NCBI GenBank assembly: GCA_030653985.1
Contig: JAURYJ010000021.1
Span: 61,152 to 125,151, forward strand
Length of the DNA stretch: 64,000 bases
Source of the DNA: Methylobacter sp.
GTDB lineage: Bacteria > Pseudomonadota > Gammaproteobacteria > Methylococcales > Methylomonadaceae
Reading direction: 5' to 3'
The position numbers and the translations under genes are program-made. The notes under the pieces are model-generated. The model worked only from the letters and a program-made list of their open reading frames with translations. It was not told the DNA's origin and did not search any database. This document shows positions 47,859 to 58,200 of this stretch, in pieces. How positions within the stretch are numbered: position 1 is the stretch's first letter; every line of letters starts with the position of its first letter.

Positions 47859-50723
47859 TTACACATTAAATTTATCTTCAATTTTTTGTTTGTAGTTTAA
47901 ATAATGGATGGTTTGCAGTTGCTCGGGATTGTCGATTCGAAATGCCGAAAGAGGCAAGTCTATATCGGTGATGTGAATGGGATAATGACTGTTAGCGTTC
48001 CTGAATTGGAGTATATGTTGATAAGCGGCATAAAAGATTTGATTGCCGTGATCTAGCGAAGAGAACTCTTTTTCATTGCAGTAGATGGTATAGGAGATGC
48101 CCTTGTCGGTATCTTCCCCCGTTATGCGTAAGTTTAATTTCTGATTTGAAGCGCTTGTATTGAGTTGTACCGGATTAGATGAAAAGATGCCGTCAGGACT
48201 TTTCTCGATTGCGTAATATTCAAGGCTCAAAAAATTTTCAAATAGGGCGCGACTGATGATCGACTCTAAAAAAATGGCGTATTGTTTTAGCAGATGACTG
48301 GCACTCGCCTTGCTATGCAGCTGGGTATACAAGGCACCTTTTTCATCAACGATATAGACGCTAATATTGGCATTATATTCATAGTAAAAAAGCTGGATGA
48401 CTTGCGGCCTATTCAGCGAGTAAATAAGCGGGATCGGCGTATCTTCCAGAACCGTGCGGTCAAAATGAAGCGTGCTAAATTGCTCCTGCGGGCGGGCTAA
48501 TTCGTTTAACAGTAGCTTTTCAGAGGCTAGTGCTTTGTAATTTAGCGTTCTATTCACCGACTGAAAGACATAAAACGAGGTTCCTCCAGGCAAAATATAA
48601 CGGGGCGAAAGGTTATGCTGCGGCGTGGAGAAAAGTTTAACCAAGATGCTAAAAAGCACCTCAACACGGAAGACAATGTCTCTAGCCCGATTCGGGGTGT
48701 GACAAACAAACTTGACGTTGCTCAAAGACAGTGGTTTTTGATGGGTATTAATGATATCGGTTAAACACTTAAATAAGCCATCCAAGCCGTTCTCATGACG
48801 GGTGGTAATCTCGCTCCAACTGGACAATGAAACCCGACTGATGGTTTGAATAAAGCACTGTCGGGTTACGCCATAACTCAGCGGGTCAGAGCGCTCACTC
48901 ATCACGCACAGGCGCTCGTTATCTGAGATTCCCATGTTGATCAGGATCATGGAATGTAGCGGCGTCTTTTGGCTTTGATAGACATCCAGCGGAGCGTCGA
49001 AAATAAAGTTCTGGGTTAAAAATAGATTGATCTGCCTCAAGATTGAACGCAGCTCCGGGTCCGACATGTTAAGCGAATGTGAGCTGAAATTGATCAGCAA
49101 ATGTTTGTGATAGAGGCCATTGATGACCAACCAGCAAAGCGTCTCTATTAACGTCCGGCATTTTTGTATCGGCTCAAAATCTTTAGCCGTCGCCGTCTGC
49201 ACGTATTTCAGATATAAAGCCCAGCCACTATTGTTGCCTATAGGACTGTTTTCTACGACAGATAATGCATTTTCTTTTGAGTGAACCTCAGAATGGGTGG
49301 TAATGATTTCAATCTTACCCGGTTTTTTTTCTAAAACTGAATGCAGCTTCCTGCCTAGCAATTTAAGATCATCGCTATTTTCCTGGTTTGGCTTCACATG
49401 CTCCCTGGCGAAACCCATGATCATGCGGTAGCATTGCGTCAATTGCTGCACAATAATGACATGTTCGGCTGTGGCTTTTTGTATATCCCACGACCGTGTA
49501 TGCTTAAGGCCATCAATCGTAGTTATGGGCCAACTCCAGCATTTAGCAATATGCTGGATGTATTGCTCCCTGGATGCACGGATTGATGCATCCAGAGCGT
49601 TATCGGATGAGCCCATCACTTTTAAATAAAAATTTTGGCGAGCCAAGGCTAATCTGTCGTGACTATGCGTTTTTTGTAAATATTTTTCGACTTTCTGATA
49701 AATGAGAAAATACGGATCAAGATCGGTTATTAGAAAATTGCCCTGAAAAACGGCCTTTTTTATGTCTCGGCATAGCCATTCGGTCACAGGGTATTCGCTG
49801 GCATAGCATTCCATTAATAGCAGTTTCAATAACGACTTATGCGGAGAATGTAAGGCTTTATAAAGGTGCCAAAGGGTTGCGCTGATAAACTCCTCGGCCG
49901 GGACTGCTTCGAAACCACCAAAATCGATAAGCTCATGTTCGGGAATGAAGCGATTACAGGTCAGATGTTCAATATAGCGCGTGTAATTGCCTTCTTCATG
50001 AGCAGGAACCAGCCACCATGCAGGACTTTTTCCGGCAATATAAATTGCCGTTCGGTAAAATTCTTCAAGCAGCAGATAATGCTGCGCTTGACCACTGCTT
50101 TCAGTAGAAATCGGCGTGTTTTGGCCGAGTCGAAATTGTCTACTGTCCATTAGAAAAAAATGGACTTCCAGCCCTAATGATTCGGCCCAGATTTCTATCG
50201 CCGACGCTTTTTGTTGCAGCTCACTAATGGCGCTGGCTGCTAAGTCGGATTGATGACATAACCAGATGTCCATATCGCTGGTTTTTGAAAAGGCAACGCT
50301 GCCGACACTGCCCATTAAAAACAGCCCTTCAATAGAATAAATATGGGGTGGTACCCGACTATAATTGAAATTTCTTGCAAACTGCCCGGCGGAATTTATT
50401 GTCTGAATATCCGGTTTGTACTCCGCTATACCTGCGGGGGTAGTTGAGGAAACAAATCCCGGCAACATGGTAAAGTTACCATGAAAAAGCAAAGGCAATA
50501 ACTCTAAGAATATTCGCTGACGAGGCTGCAAAAATTCTTGAATACGCTGCGCACGAAGCTGATTCAGCTGCTTAAAGCGTTTTTTTATCGTTTGGAGGTC
50601 TTGTCTGCTGATTTCTTCGCCGGGCGAACCTAAATGGATGACGGGCTGTTGGTGAGATTTGATCATGGTGAAAATAGAAATATAGGCTAGATTTTTACGG
50701 TTCTCTATCTGACTTTTGACCAT
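47859..50723 (-). CDS. cyaA: Class I adenylate cyclase
   Basis: A 954-residue cytoplasmic cyclase making cAMP from ATP. The catalytic nucleotidyltransferase signature GSVGSVAFSKTSDMDIW covers residues 138-154 with metal-binding Asp150 and Asp152, followed by the enterobacterial-type class I core. The C-terminal half (about 540-954) is the regulatory part, less conserved. The length exceeds E. coli CyaA (848) by about 100 residues. The start may instead be Met20 (MIKSHQQP); neither has a strong ribosome binding site. It stands alone; no CRP gene lies in the window. Confidence 0.93.
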   Translation of the reverse strand: MVKSQIENRKNLAYISIFTMIKSHQQPVIHLGSPGEEISRQDLQTIKKRFKQLNQLRAQRIQEFLQPRQRIFLELLPLLFHGNFTMLPGFVSSTTPAGIAEYKPDIQTINSAGQFARNFNYSRVPPHIYSIEGLFLMGSVGSVAFSKTSDMDIWLCHQSDLAASAISELQQKASAIEIWAESLGLEVHFFLMDSRQFRLGQNTPISTESSGQAQHYLLLEEFYRTAIYIAGKSPAWWLVPAHEEGNYTRYIEHLTCNRFIPEHELIDFGGFEAVPAEEFISATLWHLYKALHSPHKSLLKLLLMECYASEYPVTEWLCRDIKKAVFQGNFLITDLDPYFLIYQKVEKYLQKTHSHDRLALARQNFYLKVMGSSDNALDASIRASREQYIQHIAKCWSWPITTIDGLKHTRSWDIQKATAEHVIIVQQLTQCYRMIMGFAREHVKPNQENSDDLKLLGRKLHSVLEKKPGKIEIITTHSEVHSKENALSVVENSPIGNNSGWALYLKYVQTATAKDFEPIQKCRTLIETLCWLVINGLYHKHLLINFSSHSLNMSDPELRSILRQINLFLTQNFIFDAPLDVYQSQKTPLHSMILINMGISDNERLCVMSERSDPLSYGVTRQCFIQTISRVSLSSWSEITTRHENGLDGLFKCLTDIINTHQKPLSLSNVKFVCHTPNRARDIVFRVEVLFSILVKLFSTPQHNLSPRYILPGGTSFYVFQSVNRTLNYKALASEKLLLNELARPQEQFSTLHFDRTVLEDTPIPLIYSLNRPQVIQLFYYEYNANISVYIVDEKGALYTQLHSKASASHLLKQYAIFLESIISRALFENFLSLEYYAIEKSPDGIFSSNPVQLNTSASNQKLNLRITGEDTDKGISYTIYCNEKEFSSLDHGNQIFYAAYQHILQFRNANSHYPIHITDIDLPLSAFRIDNPEQLQTIHYLNYKQKIEDKFNV

Positions 50724-50797
50724 AAGCCGAGCTCTGGCTAAGCATCATGTCAGGCGAGAATATCAACCAACGCGTGTAAATAAGATGTCTACAGAGG

Positions 50798-51244
50798 CTA
50801 CGTGCATTCGCCGATGTCTTCAAACCAAAGCTGCGGTGATTGCTCGATAAAGCGCCGCATCAACGCGACACAATCGGCATCGTTCATTTCGATAACCTTC
50901 ACGCCGGCATCCTTGAGCCAATCCAAGTGACCTTTAAAATTGACCGACTCTCCGACCACGACGGTACCGATATTAAATTGCCGGATCAAACCCGAGCAAT
51001 ACCAGCAAGGTGCCAAGGTCGTCACTAAAATCTTGTTACGATAATCGGTTTGACGACCGGCGTTACGAAAGGCATCGGTTTCACCGTGGGCGGACGGATC
51101 GTTGTCCTGCACCCGGCGATTGCGTCCGCGCCCGAGCAGCTTGCCGGTAGCATCGAACAATGCCGCACCGACCGGTACACCGCCTTCAGCAAAGCCGCTT
51201 TGCGCTTCGGCAAACGCCACCGACAGCATGTTTGCATCGTTCAT
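50798..51244 (-). CDS. Cytosine deaminase of the fungal (Fcy1) type
   Basis: The 148-residue zinc deaminase has HGETDAF and PCWYCSGLI as the zinc-binding motifs, with Glu as proton shuttle. The flanking GGVPVGAALFD, VVGESVNFKGHLDWL and the C-terminal LWFEDIGE are those of yeast Fcy1 rather than of tRNA adenosine deaminase TadA or of the amidohydrolase CodA. It would turn cytosine into uracil for pyrimidine salvage. GGAG precedes the ATG. It is divergent from the permease gene at 51399, which might be unrelated. Confidence 0.88.
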   Translation of the reverse strand: MNDANMLSVAFAEAQSGFAEGGVPVGAALFDATGKLLGRGRNRRVQDNDPSAHGETDAFRNAGRQTDYRNKILVTTLAPCWYCSGLIRQFNIGTVVVGESVNFKGHLDWLKDAGVKVIEMNDADCVALMRRFIEQSPQLWFEDIGECT

Positions 51245-51398
51245 CGAGAATTCTCCAACGTGGGGTTATCGGCACAGGACAGCGATTCTACAGGGAATCG
51301 GGCTACCCCAACAAAATACCGAGCAACAACTCTAATAGAAAATAAATCGCCTGTTATAATGGGCAGCTCTTAGACGCATTAAAACAAGGGTTAGTAAG

Positions 51399-52208
51399 AT
51401 GAATTGGGGATATTCTGTTGCCGGTTTTGCCGTAGGAATTTTGGTCGGATTGACTGGCGTAGGCGGCGGGTCATTGATGACGCCGTTACTGGTGTTCCTG
51501 TTTGGATTTAAGCCTGCTATCGCGGTGGGTACCGATCTTTTGTTTGCCGCCATCACTAAAACCGGCGGCGTGTGGGTGCATCACAATAAGCATAGTTCGG
51601 TGGATTGGAAAATCGTCGGTTGGTTGGCGCTGGGCAGCCTGCCTTTTGCGGTGGCCACCTTATTTGTACTGAAACATCTAAGCGCAATCGGCAAGGAAAC
51701 CTCGGGAGCGATTACTTTTACCTTGGGTATCGCGTTGTTGCTGACCGCTTTCTCGCTGATCGTGCGCAGCGTGTTATTAAGCCGGGCGGCAAAGCTCAAG
51801 CCTATTGACGATGAGCATAGCACGCCCGAAAATACCGGCCGTTTCAAGCATCTGCAAATACCCGCCACCGTATTGATCGGCGCAGTGCTGGGTATATTGG
51901 TGACGCTGTCGTCGGTGGGCGCCGGTGCGCTGGGTACGGTCGCGCTGTTATTTCTTTACCCCAGAATGACCACGCTGAAAATTGTCGGCACCGATTTGGC
52001 TCATGCTATTCCGCTCACCGCAGTCGCTGGACTGGGTCACCTTAGTTTGGGTAACGTCGATCTGGTGTTATTGGGCAGTCTGCTGATCGGCTCTTTGCCC
52101 GGCATCTGGATCGGTAGCCACTTGGGCGCCAAAATTCCTGAAAGAATTTTACGGCCGATTTTGGCGACTATTCTGATATTAATCGGGCTTAAATTTGTGC
52201 TGCAGTAA
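51399..52208 (+). CDS. TauE/SafE family sulfite/anion permease
   Basis: A 269-residue membrane protein with about eight helices. The N-terminal half has GFAVGILVGLTGVGGGSLMTPLLVFLFG and the C-terminal half repeats the pattern (GAVLGILVTLSSVGAGALGTVALLFL), the duplicated TauE/SafE signature. Family members export sulfite, sulfoacetate or related organosulfur anions; the substrate here is open. A soluble linker of about 40 residues lies mid-protein. It has AAGGG upstream of the ATG. Confidence 0.9.
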   Translation: MNWGYSVAGFAVGILVGLTGVGGGSLMTPLLVFLFGFKPAIAVGTDLLFAAITKTGGVWVHHNKHSSVDWKIVGWLALGSLPFAVATLFVLKHLSAIGKETSGAITFTLGIALLLTAFSLIVRSVLLSRAAKLKPIDDEHSTPENTGRFKHLQIPATVLIGAVLGILVTLSSVGAGALGTVALLFLYPRMTTLKIVGTDLAHAIPLTAVAGLGHLSLGNVDLVLLGSLLIGSLPGIWIGSHLGAKIPERILRPILATILILIGLKFVLQ

Positions 52209-52262
52209 ACATGTATAGAATCTACATTTCAGGTTCCGCTGAACAATAACCAGGATCAAACC

Positions 52263-52736
52263 ATGACCGACAATATCCGTCCACCCCTGCCGCCATTCAC
52301 TGCCGAAACTGCGGCGCAAAAAGTACGTGCCGCCGAAAACGCATGGAATACCGGCGACCCGGAAAAAATCGCGTCGGCTTATACCATTGATAGCCAATGG
52401 CGTAACCGTGCCGAGTTCCTGGCTGGCCGCGACCAGATTGTGCAGTTTCTACAGCAAAAATGGGCTAAAGAACTGGATTATCGCCTTATAAAAGAGCTAT
52501 GGGCTTTTCATGAGGCACGTATTGCAGTGCGTTTTGCCTATGAATGGCACGATGCTTCCGGCAACTGGTTTCGTTCTTACGGCAATGAAAACTGGGAATT
52601 CGACCACAATGGCCTGATGAGGCGGCGCATAGCCAGCATCAACGACTTGCCGATAACCGAGGCGGAGCGGAAATTTCATTGGCCGTTGGGGATCAGGCCC
52701 GCTGACCACCCCGGACTGTCCGAACTGGGTTTTTGA
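52263..52736 (+). CDS. DUF1348 / SnoaL-like (NTF2-fold) protein
   Basis: The 157-residue protein begins [32 protein letters not shown] and ends with [13 protein letters not shown]; with [17 protein letters not shown] and [23 protein letters not shown] it matches DUF1348 closely. These are small cone-shaped NTF2-fold proteins of unknown function that may bind small hydrophobic molecules. AGGA precedes the ATG. It lies 55 bp after the permease gene and may be co-transcribed. Confidence 0.9.
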   Translation: MTDNIRPPLPPFTAETAAQKVRAAENAWNTGDPEKIASAYTIDSQWRNRAEFLAGRDQIVQFLQQKWAKELDYRLIKELWAFHEARIAVRFAYEWHDASGNWFRSYGNENWEFDHNGLMRRRIASINDLPITEAERKFHWPLGIRPADHPGLSELGF

Positions 52737-52862
52737 GCTTATTTAAAGCATAAAATGAGTTCAGTGCCAGTTGATTTGTCTGTATTAAAGCGTATATCTA
52801 AATAATGAAGGCAACAATTATTCACGGTTGTGATAACTGAAAAATTAACGGGCAGGTGGGCT

Positions 52863-53219
52863 ATGAATGATAATTCGACTAATCAAATTGATGCTGAAAA
52901 ATTAAAGACATTAAAGCGTCTGACCGTTATCGTCTATCTGTGTCAGGTACTGGCTTTCGCATTTGCCGGGCTGCCATTGCTGATAGGAGTGGCTATCAAC
53001 TTTATAAAGCGAGCCGAAGTTCAGGGAACTTGGCTGGAATCCCATTTCGACTGGCAGATCATGACCGTTTGGATCGCTCTGGCCGGTTTCGCCTTGGCTG
53101 GATTGACTTTTGAGTTCGGTGTCGGATTTTTTATTCTGATTGCCACGTTAATACTGATGGTATACAGAATCGTCATCGGCTGGACTGCCTTGAATGCCGA
53201 CCGGGTAGTTAAGGAATAA
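52863..53219 (+). CDS. Small DUF4870-like membrane protein
   Basis: The start is placed at the ATG at 52863, behind GGCAGGTGG, not at the earlier ATG at 52830. The 118-residue protein has three to four hydrophobic helices (TVIVYLCQVLAFAFAGLPLLIGVAINF; MTVWIALAGFALAGLTF; VGFFILIATLILMVYRIVIGW) and resembles DUF4870/Tic20-type small membrane proteins. Function is unknown. Confidence 0.8.
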   Translation: MNDNSTNQIDAEKLKTLKRLTVIVYLCQVLAFAFAGLPLLIGVAINFIKRAEVQGTWLESHFDWQIMTVWIALAGFALAGLTFEFGVGFFILIATLILMVYRIVIGWTALNADRVVKE

Positions 53220-53229
53220 ACACGGTTGC

Positions 53230-53257
53230 GCAGGGGCGACCGACCTGTCGCCCCTGC
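53230..53257. repeat. Perfect REP-like hairpin
   Basis: GCAGGGGCGAC (53230-53240) and GTCGCCCCTGC (53247-53257) form a perfect 11-bp stem with a 6-nt loop, 10 bp after the membrane-protein gene. The GGGGCGAC arm is shared with the palindrome inside the CHAD gene (22252-22271). It has no U-tract but might end the upstream transcript. Confidence 0.75.
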
Positions 53258-53359
53258 AATGTATCGCGTGTTCGAGTTCGCTCGTTGCTCCCGTATTTAA
53301 TCATTTCTTAATATTCCACTCGTTATACTGGGCGTTTGTTACCCCACGCGTAGCTTATT

Positions 53360-54709
53360 ATGTACATGACCAGCCAAGAAAATTTCAATATTAAAAAATC
53401 AGCCCTCCCGCTTATGCTGGCGTTTGGATTAATGTTGCTTAGCGGCTGTCAGACGATGTCGTCACTTTTCTCTGATCAAGAAACAGCGGCAGCCATCGAG
53501 CTTCCTGAGCCTCAACCCGAAACCGTAGCCACCCACGAATTCGAGCTGACTGACGGCGACAACATGGTCGGCACGATTGCCGCCATCGACACCCGCGAGA
53601 ATGATGCGTTGCCGGATATTGCCCGTCATTTCGGCCTAGGCTATAACGACATCAGCATAGCCAATGCCGCTGTCTCCCCGTGGACACCCAAGCCGGGCAG
53701 CCGAGTTTTGTTGCCGGTACAATTTATTCTGCCCGATTCGCCTCATCAGGGCATCACCTTAAATCTGGCGAATATGCGACTGTTTTACTATCCCAAAAAA
53801 CAGTCGAACAAAGTTTATACCTATCCGGTCGGCATTGGTCGTCAGGGATGGAGTACACCGATGGGCTTGACCCGTATTGTCGCTAAAAATGCCAATCCAA
53901 GCTGGACCGTTCCCGAGTCCATTCATCGCGAACACGCCAAAAAAGGCGATACCTTGCCCAAGGTCGTCGGCGCCGGGCCTGATAACCCGCTGGGGCTTTA
54001 TGCGATGCGCCTGGCTATTCCCGGTTATTTAATCCACGGCACCAACAAACCTTACGGTATCGGCATGCAAATCAGTCACGGCTGTGTACAGATGTATCCT
54101 GAGGATATTGAAAGGCTGTTTAAAAAAGCGGCGGTCGGCATGCCGGTGCGGATACTGCATCAGCCCTATCTGACAGCCTGGCATCAGGGCATGCTCTACC
54201 TTGAAGCGCACGAACCGTTACCCAAATGGGCAAAAAATAAAGCCCCGTTAAAAAAACAGCTGCTCAAGCAATTGCATGACCTCAGTGATCAAAAAAATGC
54301 GGCAGTCGATTGGGATAAAGTCGAACGTATAATTCAGCTGGCAAATGGGGTGCCCACGCCGATACTGATAAACAGCGCCGATGTGGCGGAAATTTCGGCA
54401 AACGCGGTGCAACTGAAACATCCCGGGCAGTTCTACGATCAGCCCGTTGTTGGTGCATTAAAAGACAGTGACTGGTCCATTTTGGTGGCCAGTTTTACTG
54501 ATGAAACTCAGGCACAACAGCTGGCAACCATGTTGAATCATCAAGGGCCGATCATACCTGCCCGTAAAATTCAAAAAGATGATGCCTATCAAGTTATCGC
54601 CGGGCCTTTTAAAAATAAAACGGAAATGAAAGCCGCCGCAAAGCGTATCAAAATGGATTTTGAAATCGATGGTCAACCGGTAAAGCCTCGTGTGACTGCG
54701 GTGAATTAA
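53360..54709 (+). CDS. L,D-transpeptidase lipoprotein with C-terminal SPOR domain
   Basis: The 449-residue protein has a lipobox LLSGC (Cys30) and so is anchored in the membrane. A LysM-like segment (about 78-115: DALPDIARHFGLGYNDISIANAAV) binds peptidoglycan. The YkuD catalytic domain (about 130-275) has HGTN and SHGCVQMYPEDIERLF, with Cys as nucleophile: it links peptidoglycan meso-diaminopimelate residues or attaches proteins. A SPOR-like domain ends the protein (WSILVASFTDETQAQQLATML... YQVIAGPF), binding septal denuded glycan. It is related to E. coli YnhG/ErfK, but SPOR is not usual there. The start may be the second ATG (53366). Confidence 0.9.
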   Translation: MYMTSQENFNIKKSALPLMLAFGLMLLSGCQTMSSLFSDQETAAAIELPEPQPETVATHEFELTDGDNMVGTIAAIDTRENDALPDIARHFGLGYNDISIANAAVSPWTPKPGSRVLLPVQFILPDSPHQGITLNLANMRLFYYPKKQSNKVYTYPVGIGRQGWSTPMGLTRIVAKNANPSWTVPESIHREHAKKGDTLPKVVGAGPDNPLGLYAMRLAIPGYLIHGTNKPYGIGMQISHGCVQMYPEDIERLFKKAAVGMPVRILHQPYLTAWHQGMLYLEAHEPLPKWAKNKAPLKKQLLKQLHDLSDQKNAAVDWDKVERIIQLANGVPTPILINSADVAEISANAVQLKHPGQFYDQPVVGALKDSDWSILVASFTDETQAQQLATMLNHQGPIIPARKIQKDDAYQVIAGPFKNKTEMKAAAKRIKMDFEIDGQPVKPRVTAVN

Positions 54710-54819
54710 GCTAAAAAATGATTTACCCGTGAGAGTCATTGGCGGATTCAATTCACTGACTTCTCTAAATCTGCATCAATAAGTTTGACTTATTTCCATC
54801 GTTACGACTTATTGCAACC

Positions 54820-54863
54820 GGAGTGCAAGCTTTGCTTGCGCTTGCAGGCGAAGCCTGCACTCC
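54820..54863. repeat. REP-like palindrome
   Basis: GGAGTGCAAGC (54820-54830) and GCCTGCACTCC (54853-54863) are inverted copies with one mismatch; the loop is GC-rich. It lies in the 516-bp gap between the transpeptidase gene and ndvB, next to the larger element. Confidence 0.65.
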
Positions 54864-54905
54864 AGATGCTAAAATTCAGGATTGCATGCATCCCCACGCG
54901 GGAGC

Positions 54906-55038
54906 GTCACTGCCATCAAGTTAAGCGTTGTAGGAGCGGGTCATGCCCGCGATGAAGTGCTACAACTCTGCTGCCCAAATGTCGCGGGCATGGCCCGCTC
55001 CTACAGTCTCTTGTACTGCTTAACTTAATAGCAGTGAC
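54906..55038. mobile_element. 133-bp MITE with near-identical 21-bp ends and a nested REP palindrome
   Basis: The left end (54906-54926, GTCACTGCCATCAAGTTAAG...) and the right end (55018-55038) are inverted copies with two mismatches in 21 bp. Inside, the arm at 54930-54952 and that at 54982-55004 form a second inverted repeat, one mismatch in 23 bp, of the type GTAGGAGCGGG...CATGCCCGCGA known from REP families of Pseudomonas. No clear target-site duplication is seen. No reading frame inside. The end sequence resembles those of some IS4-like elements, by recollection only. Confidence 0.75.
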
Positions 55039-55225
55039 ACAGCGCTTGGAACGAGCCAGCCATTGAAAGTAGACGTCCAAACTAACGACGACTTTCGCTG
55101 CATTCATGATCAACTCGCCCCCGCATTTTTACGTGCGTTACCGTACCGACACCACTAAATCCTACGATTAGACTATTTTTTAGCGTCTGAAATGATGCAG
55201 TAATAACCTAAGCGGAGGTGTACAA

Positions 55226-58200
55226 ATGCTGAAATTACAGGAGCATAGACGAAAAAAAAGGCTTGCTGACCCCGGTGGCGAGGATCATCCAATACGCTTT
55301 GAGTTATTTAGCAACGAACGCTTGGTGCAGCATGCCGTTAGTTTAGCAAAAGCGCAAAAAGCCGAGATGCGTCCCGATGGACTCAAACTGATGCCAAGAG
55401 TCCGCGAGAATTCGAGGCTGTTGTTTGAGGCTTACAAGGCTATCGGTAAAGCGGCGCGTGAACATCGCGCCATTACACCGGCCGCAGAATGGCTACTTGA
55501 CAATTACCATGTGGTTGAAGAGCAGATCAATAATATCAACCTCTACCTGCCTGAAAAGTTTTATCGACAATTACCCAAGTTAACCGATGGCTTCCTTATT
55601 GGTTATCCGCGTGTTTATGGCATTGCCTGGGCGCTGGTCGCTCATACCGACAGTCGTTTTTCTCCTGAACAGCTGACTCTTTTCCTGCGCGCCTATCAGG
55701 AAGTTCAGCCGCTCAGTATTGGCGAACTTTGGGCCATACCGATCACGCTACGTATCCTGATGATCGAGAATTTGCGCCGCTTGGCATTAAAAGTCATGCG
55801 TTCACAAGCCGGGCGACAGCTGGCTGATGACTTTATTAATCAAGCAGACAACGCCGATTTTTCGGCCACAACGGCAATACTACCCGCCGCGCCTTTGCGC
55901 CAGGCCTTTGCGGTTCAGATCGTACAACGCTGGCACGAACCCCATCCCGGTACCGCACCTGCACTCGATTTCCTGAGTCCGTTGCTGAGCGAACTGGGCG
56001 TTACCCTGGATGAAATCGTCCATCGTGAACACGCCGACCAGATTGCCGCCAATCTGACCGTACGCAATATCATCACCAGTCTGCGCACCATATCGGCGTT
56101 CGATTGGCCACAATTTGTTGAAGAGTCGAGTCTGGTGGATAAGTGTCTGCGCACTCACCCGACTTATAGCGCGATGGATTTTCTTACCCGCGACCGCTAC
56201 CGCCATGCGATTGAAGATCTCGCCAAACGTTCGTCGTATTCCGAGGTAAAAATAGCCGCTAAAGTCATCGACAAGATCGATCGTGTCGATAAAGCATCTG
56301 GCGCTGATCGGCAAATACTGGAGCCCGGCTACTATTTGATCGGCCCCGGTCGGCGCGAATTCGAACAAGAAGTCGGCTTTCGTCCTACTTTCAGCCAAAA
56401 ACTCCTGCGTATTTATATCGCCCATGCGGCCTATACGTATCTGGGCAGTCTGGCTGTGTGCACACTGCTCGTAATGGCCCTGCCTCTGAGCGCCGCTTTT
56501 GAGGCTGGACTAGGCAGCTTGCCGATTGCCCTGATGGCGCTGTTTGCATTATCCCCGGCTTCAGATATTGCCACGAGTTTGGTCAACCGCTTCGTTATTA
56601 GCGTTGTGCCGCCACGCCATTTACCCAGACTCGAATTGAAACAAGGCATTGCTGATGCCTTACGCACCTTTGTGGTGGTGCCGACCCTGTTTGTCAACGA
56701 ACAGAACGTGAAAAAACAATTCGATGAATTGGAAGTTCACTACTTATCCAATCCGGGCGGCGATGTTCGTTTTGCGCTGTTATCCGATTGGCTGGATGCG
56801 GATCAGGAAACCCTGCCTGAAGATGATCTTTTGCTGAGCGTTGCCATTACTGCCCTTGATGCGCTGAATGCCAAGTATGGACATCAGCGGTTTTTTCTGT
56901 ATCACCGCAAACGTAAATGGAACCCAAGCGAAAAAAAATGGATGGGGTGGGAGCGCAAGCGCGGCAAATTGCATGAATTTAATCGACTGCTGCGCGGTGC
57001 AGACGATACGTCTTTTATGCCGATTCATGACAAACCCGCGTTTGCTCCTCCGGGTGTCCGTTATGTGATAACCCTGGACGCCGACACCAAATTGCCTATC
57101 GATTCAGTACGTCAATTGGTGGGTACAGCCGCACATCCGCTCAATTGGCCTGTCATTGATCCGGTCACAAAGTGCATTATCAGCGGCTACAGTATTCTCC
57201 AACCTAGAGTGACAGCGACCCTGCCCCACCGGCGGGAACACTCGTTGTTTCATCGGCTTTTTTCCGGTGCGTGCGGCATGGATGCTTATTCGACCGCAGT
57301 GTCCGAAGTCTATCAGGACCTGTTCGGACTCGGGACCTATAGCGGCAAGGGCTTATATGAGGTTGATTCCTTTGAAGCCGCTTTGGCCGGACGCATTCCC
57401 GAAAATACCTTGCTCAGTCACGACTTGCTTGAGAGCGTGTTCGCCCGCTGTGCCTTTGTCAGCGATATCGAGTTGTTTGAAGAATTTCCTTCTCATACCG
57501 AAGTTGCCGCGTCTCGCTCGCACCGCTGGGCGCGTGGCGACTGGCAGTTATTGCCCTGGATTTTCGGCGCCCTCGGCCAAGGTATGCCGCTGATCGGACG
57601 CTGGAAAATGCTCGATAACTTGCGTCGAACTTTCTCCGCGCCTGGTGCCTTTTTTACCCTGTTGGCGGCTTGGGCTATTCCAGCCGCGCCACAATGGATA
57701 CTGATGGGTATGGTATTCATTGCGCTGAGTATTCCCGCCTTACTGGCCATCGTCGCCGGAATAAGACTGCGCGCCGACATTCCGTGGCGTAATCAGCTGC
57801 GTTCCACCGCAGAAAATGTCGTCATGGGTATCAGCCATAGCCTGGTCTCGTTAACCCTGCTGGCGCAACAGACTGCGTTAATGACTGACGCGATCGTCAG
57901 CACCTTGGTGCGGCTGTTTATCACCCGACGAAAATTGCTCAGCTGGGTTACTGCGCTGCAAGCCAAAACGGCGGCGGGGCAATCGGTAAAAAATCTTATG
58001 CGGCCCATGATTAGCGTGACTATCGTGGTCGTTTGCGCGGGCTCGGTCGTACTGTTGTTCAATCCCGCGTCGATGGAGCTTGCCGCGCCGTTCCTGCTGT
58101 TGTGGTTATTGTCTCCGGTCATTGCCCATATCCTGAGCCTGCCGCCTAAACCGGATCAGGCTGAAGCATTACTTCCTGAGGATGCTTTACAGTTACGACA

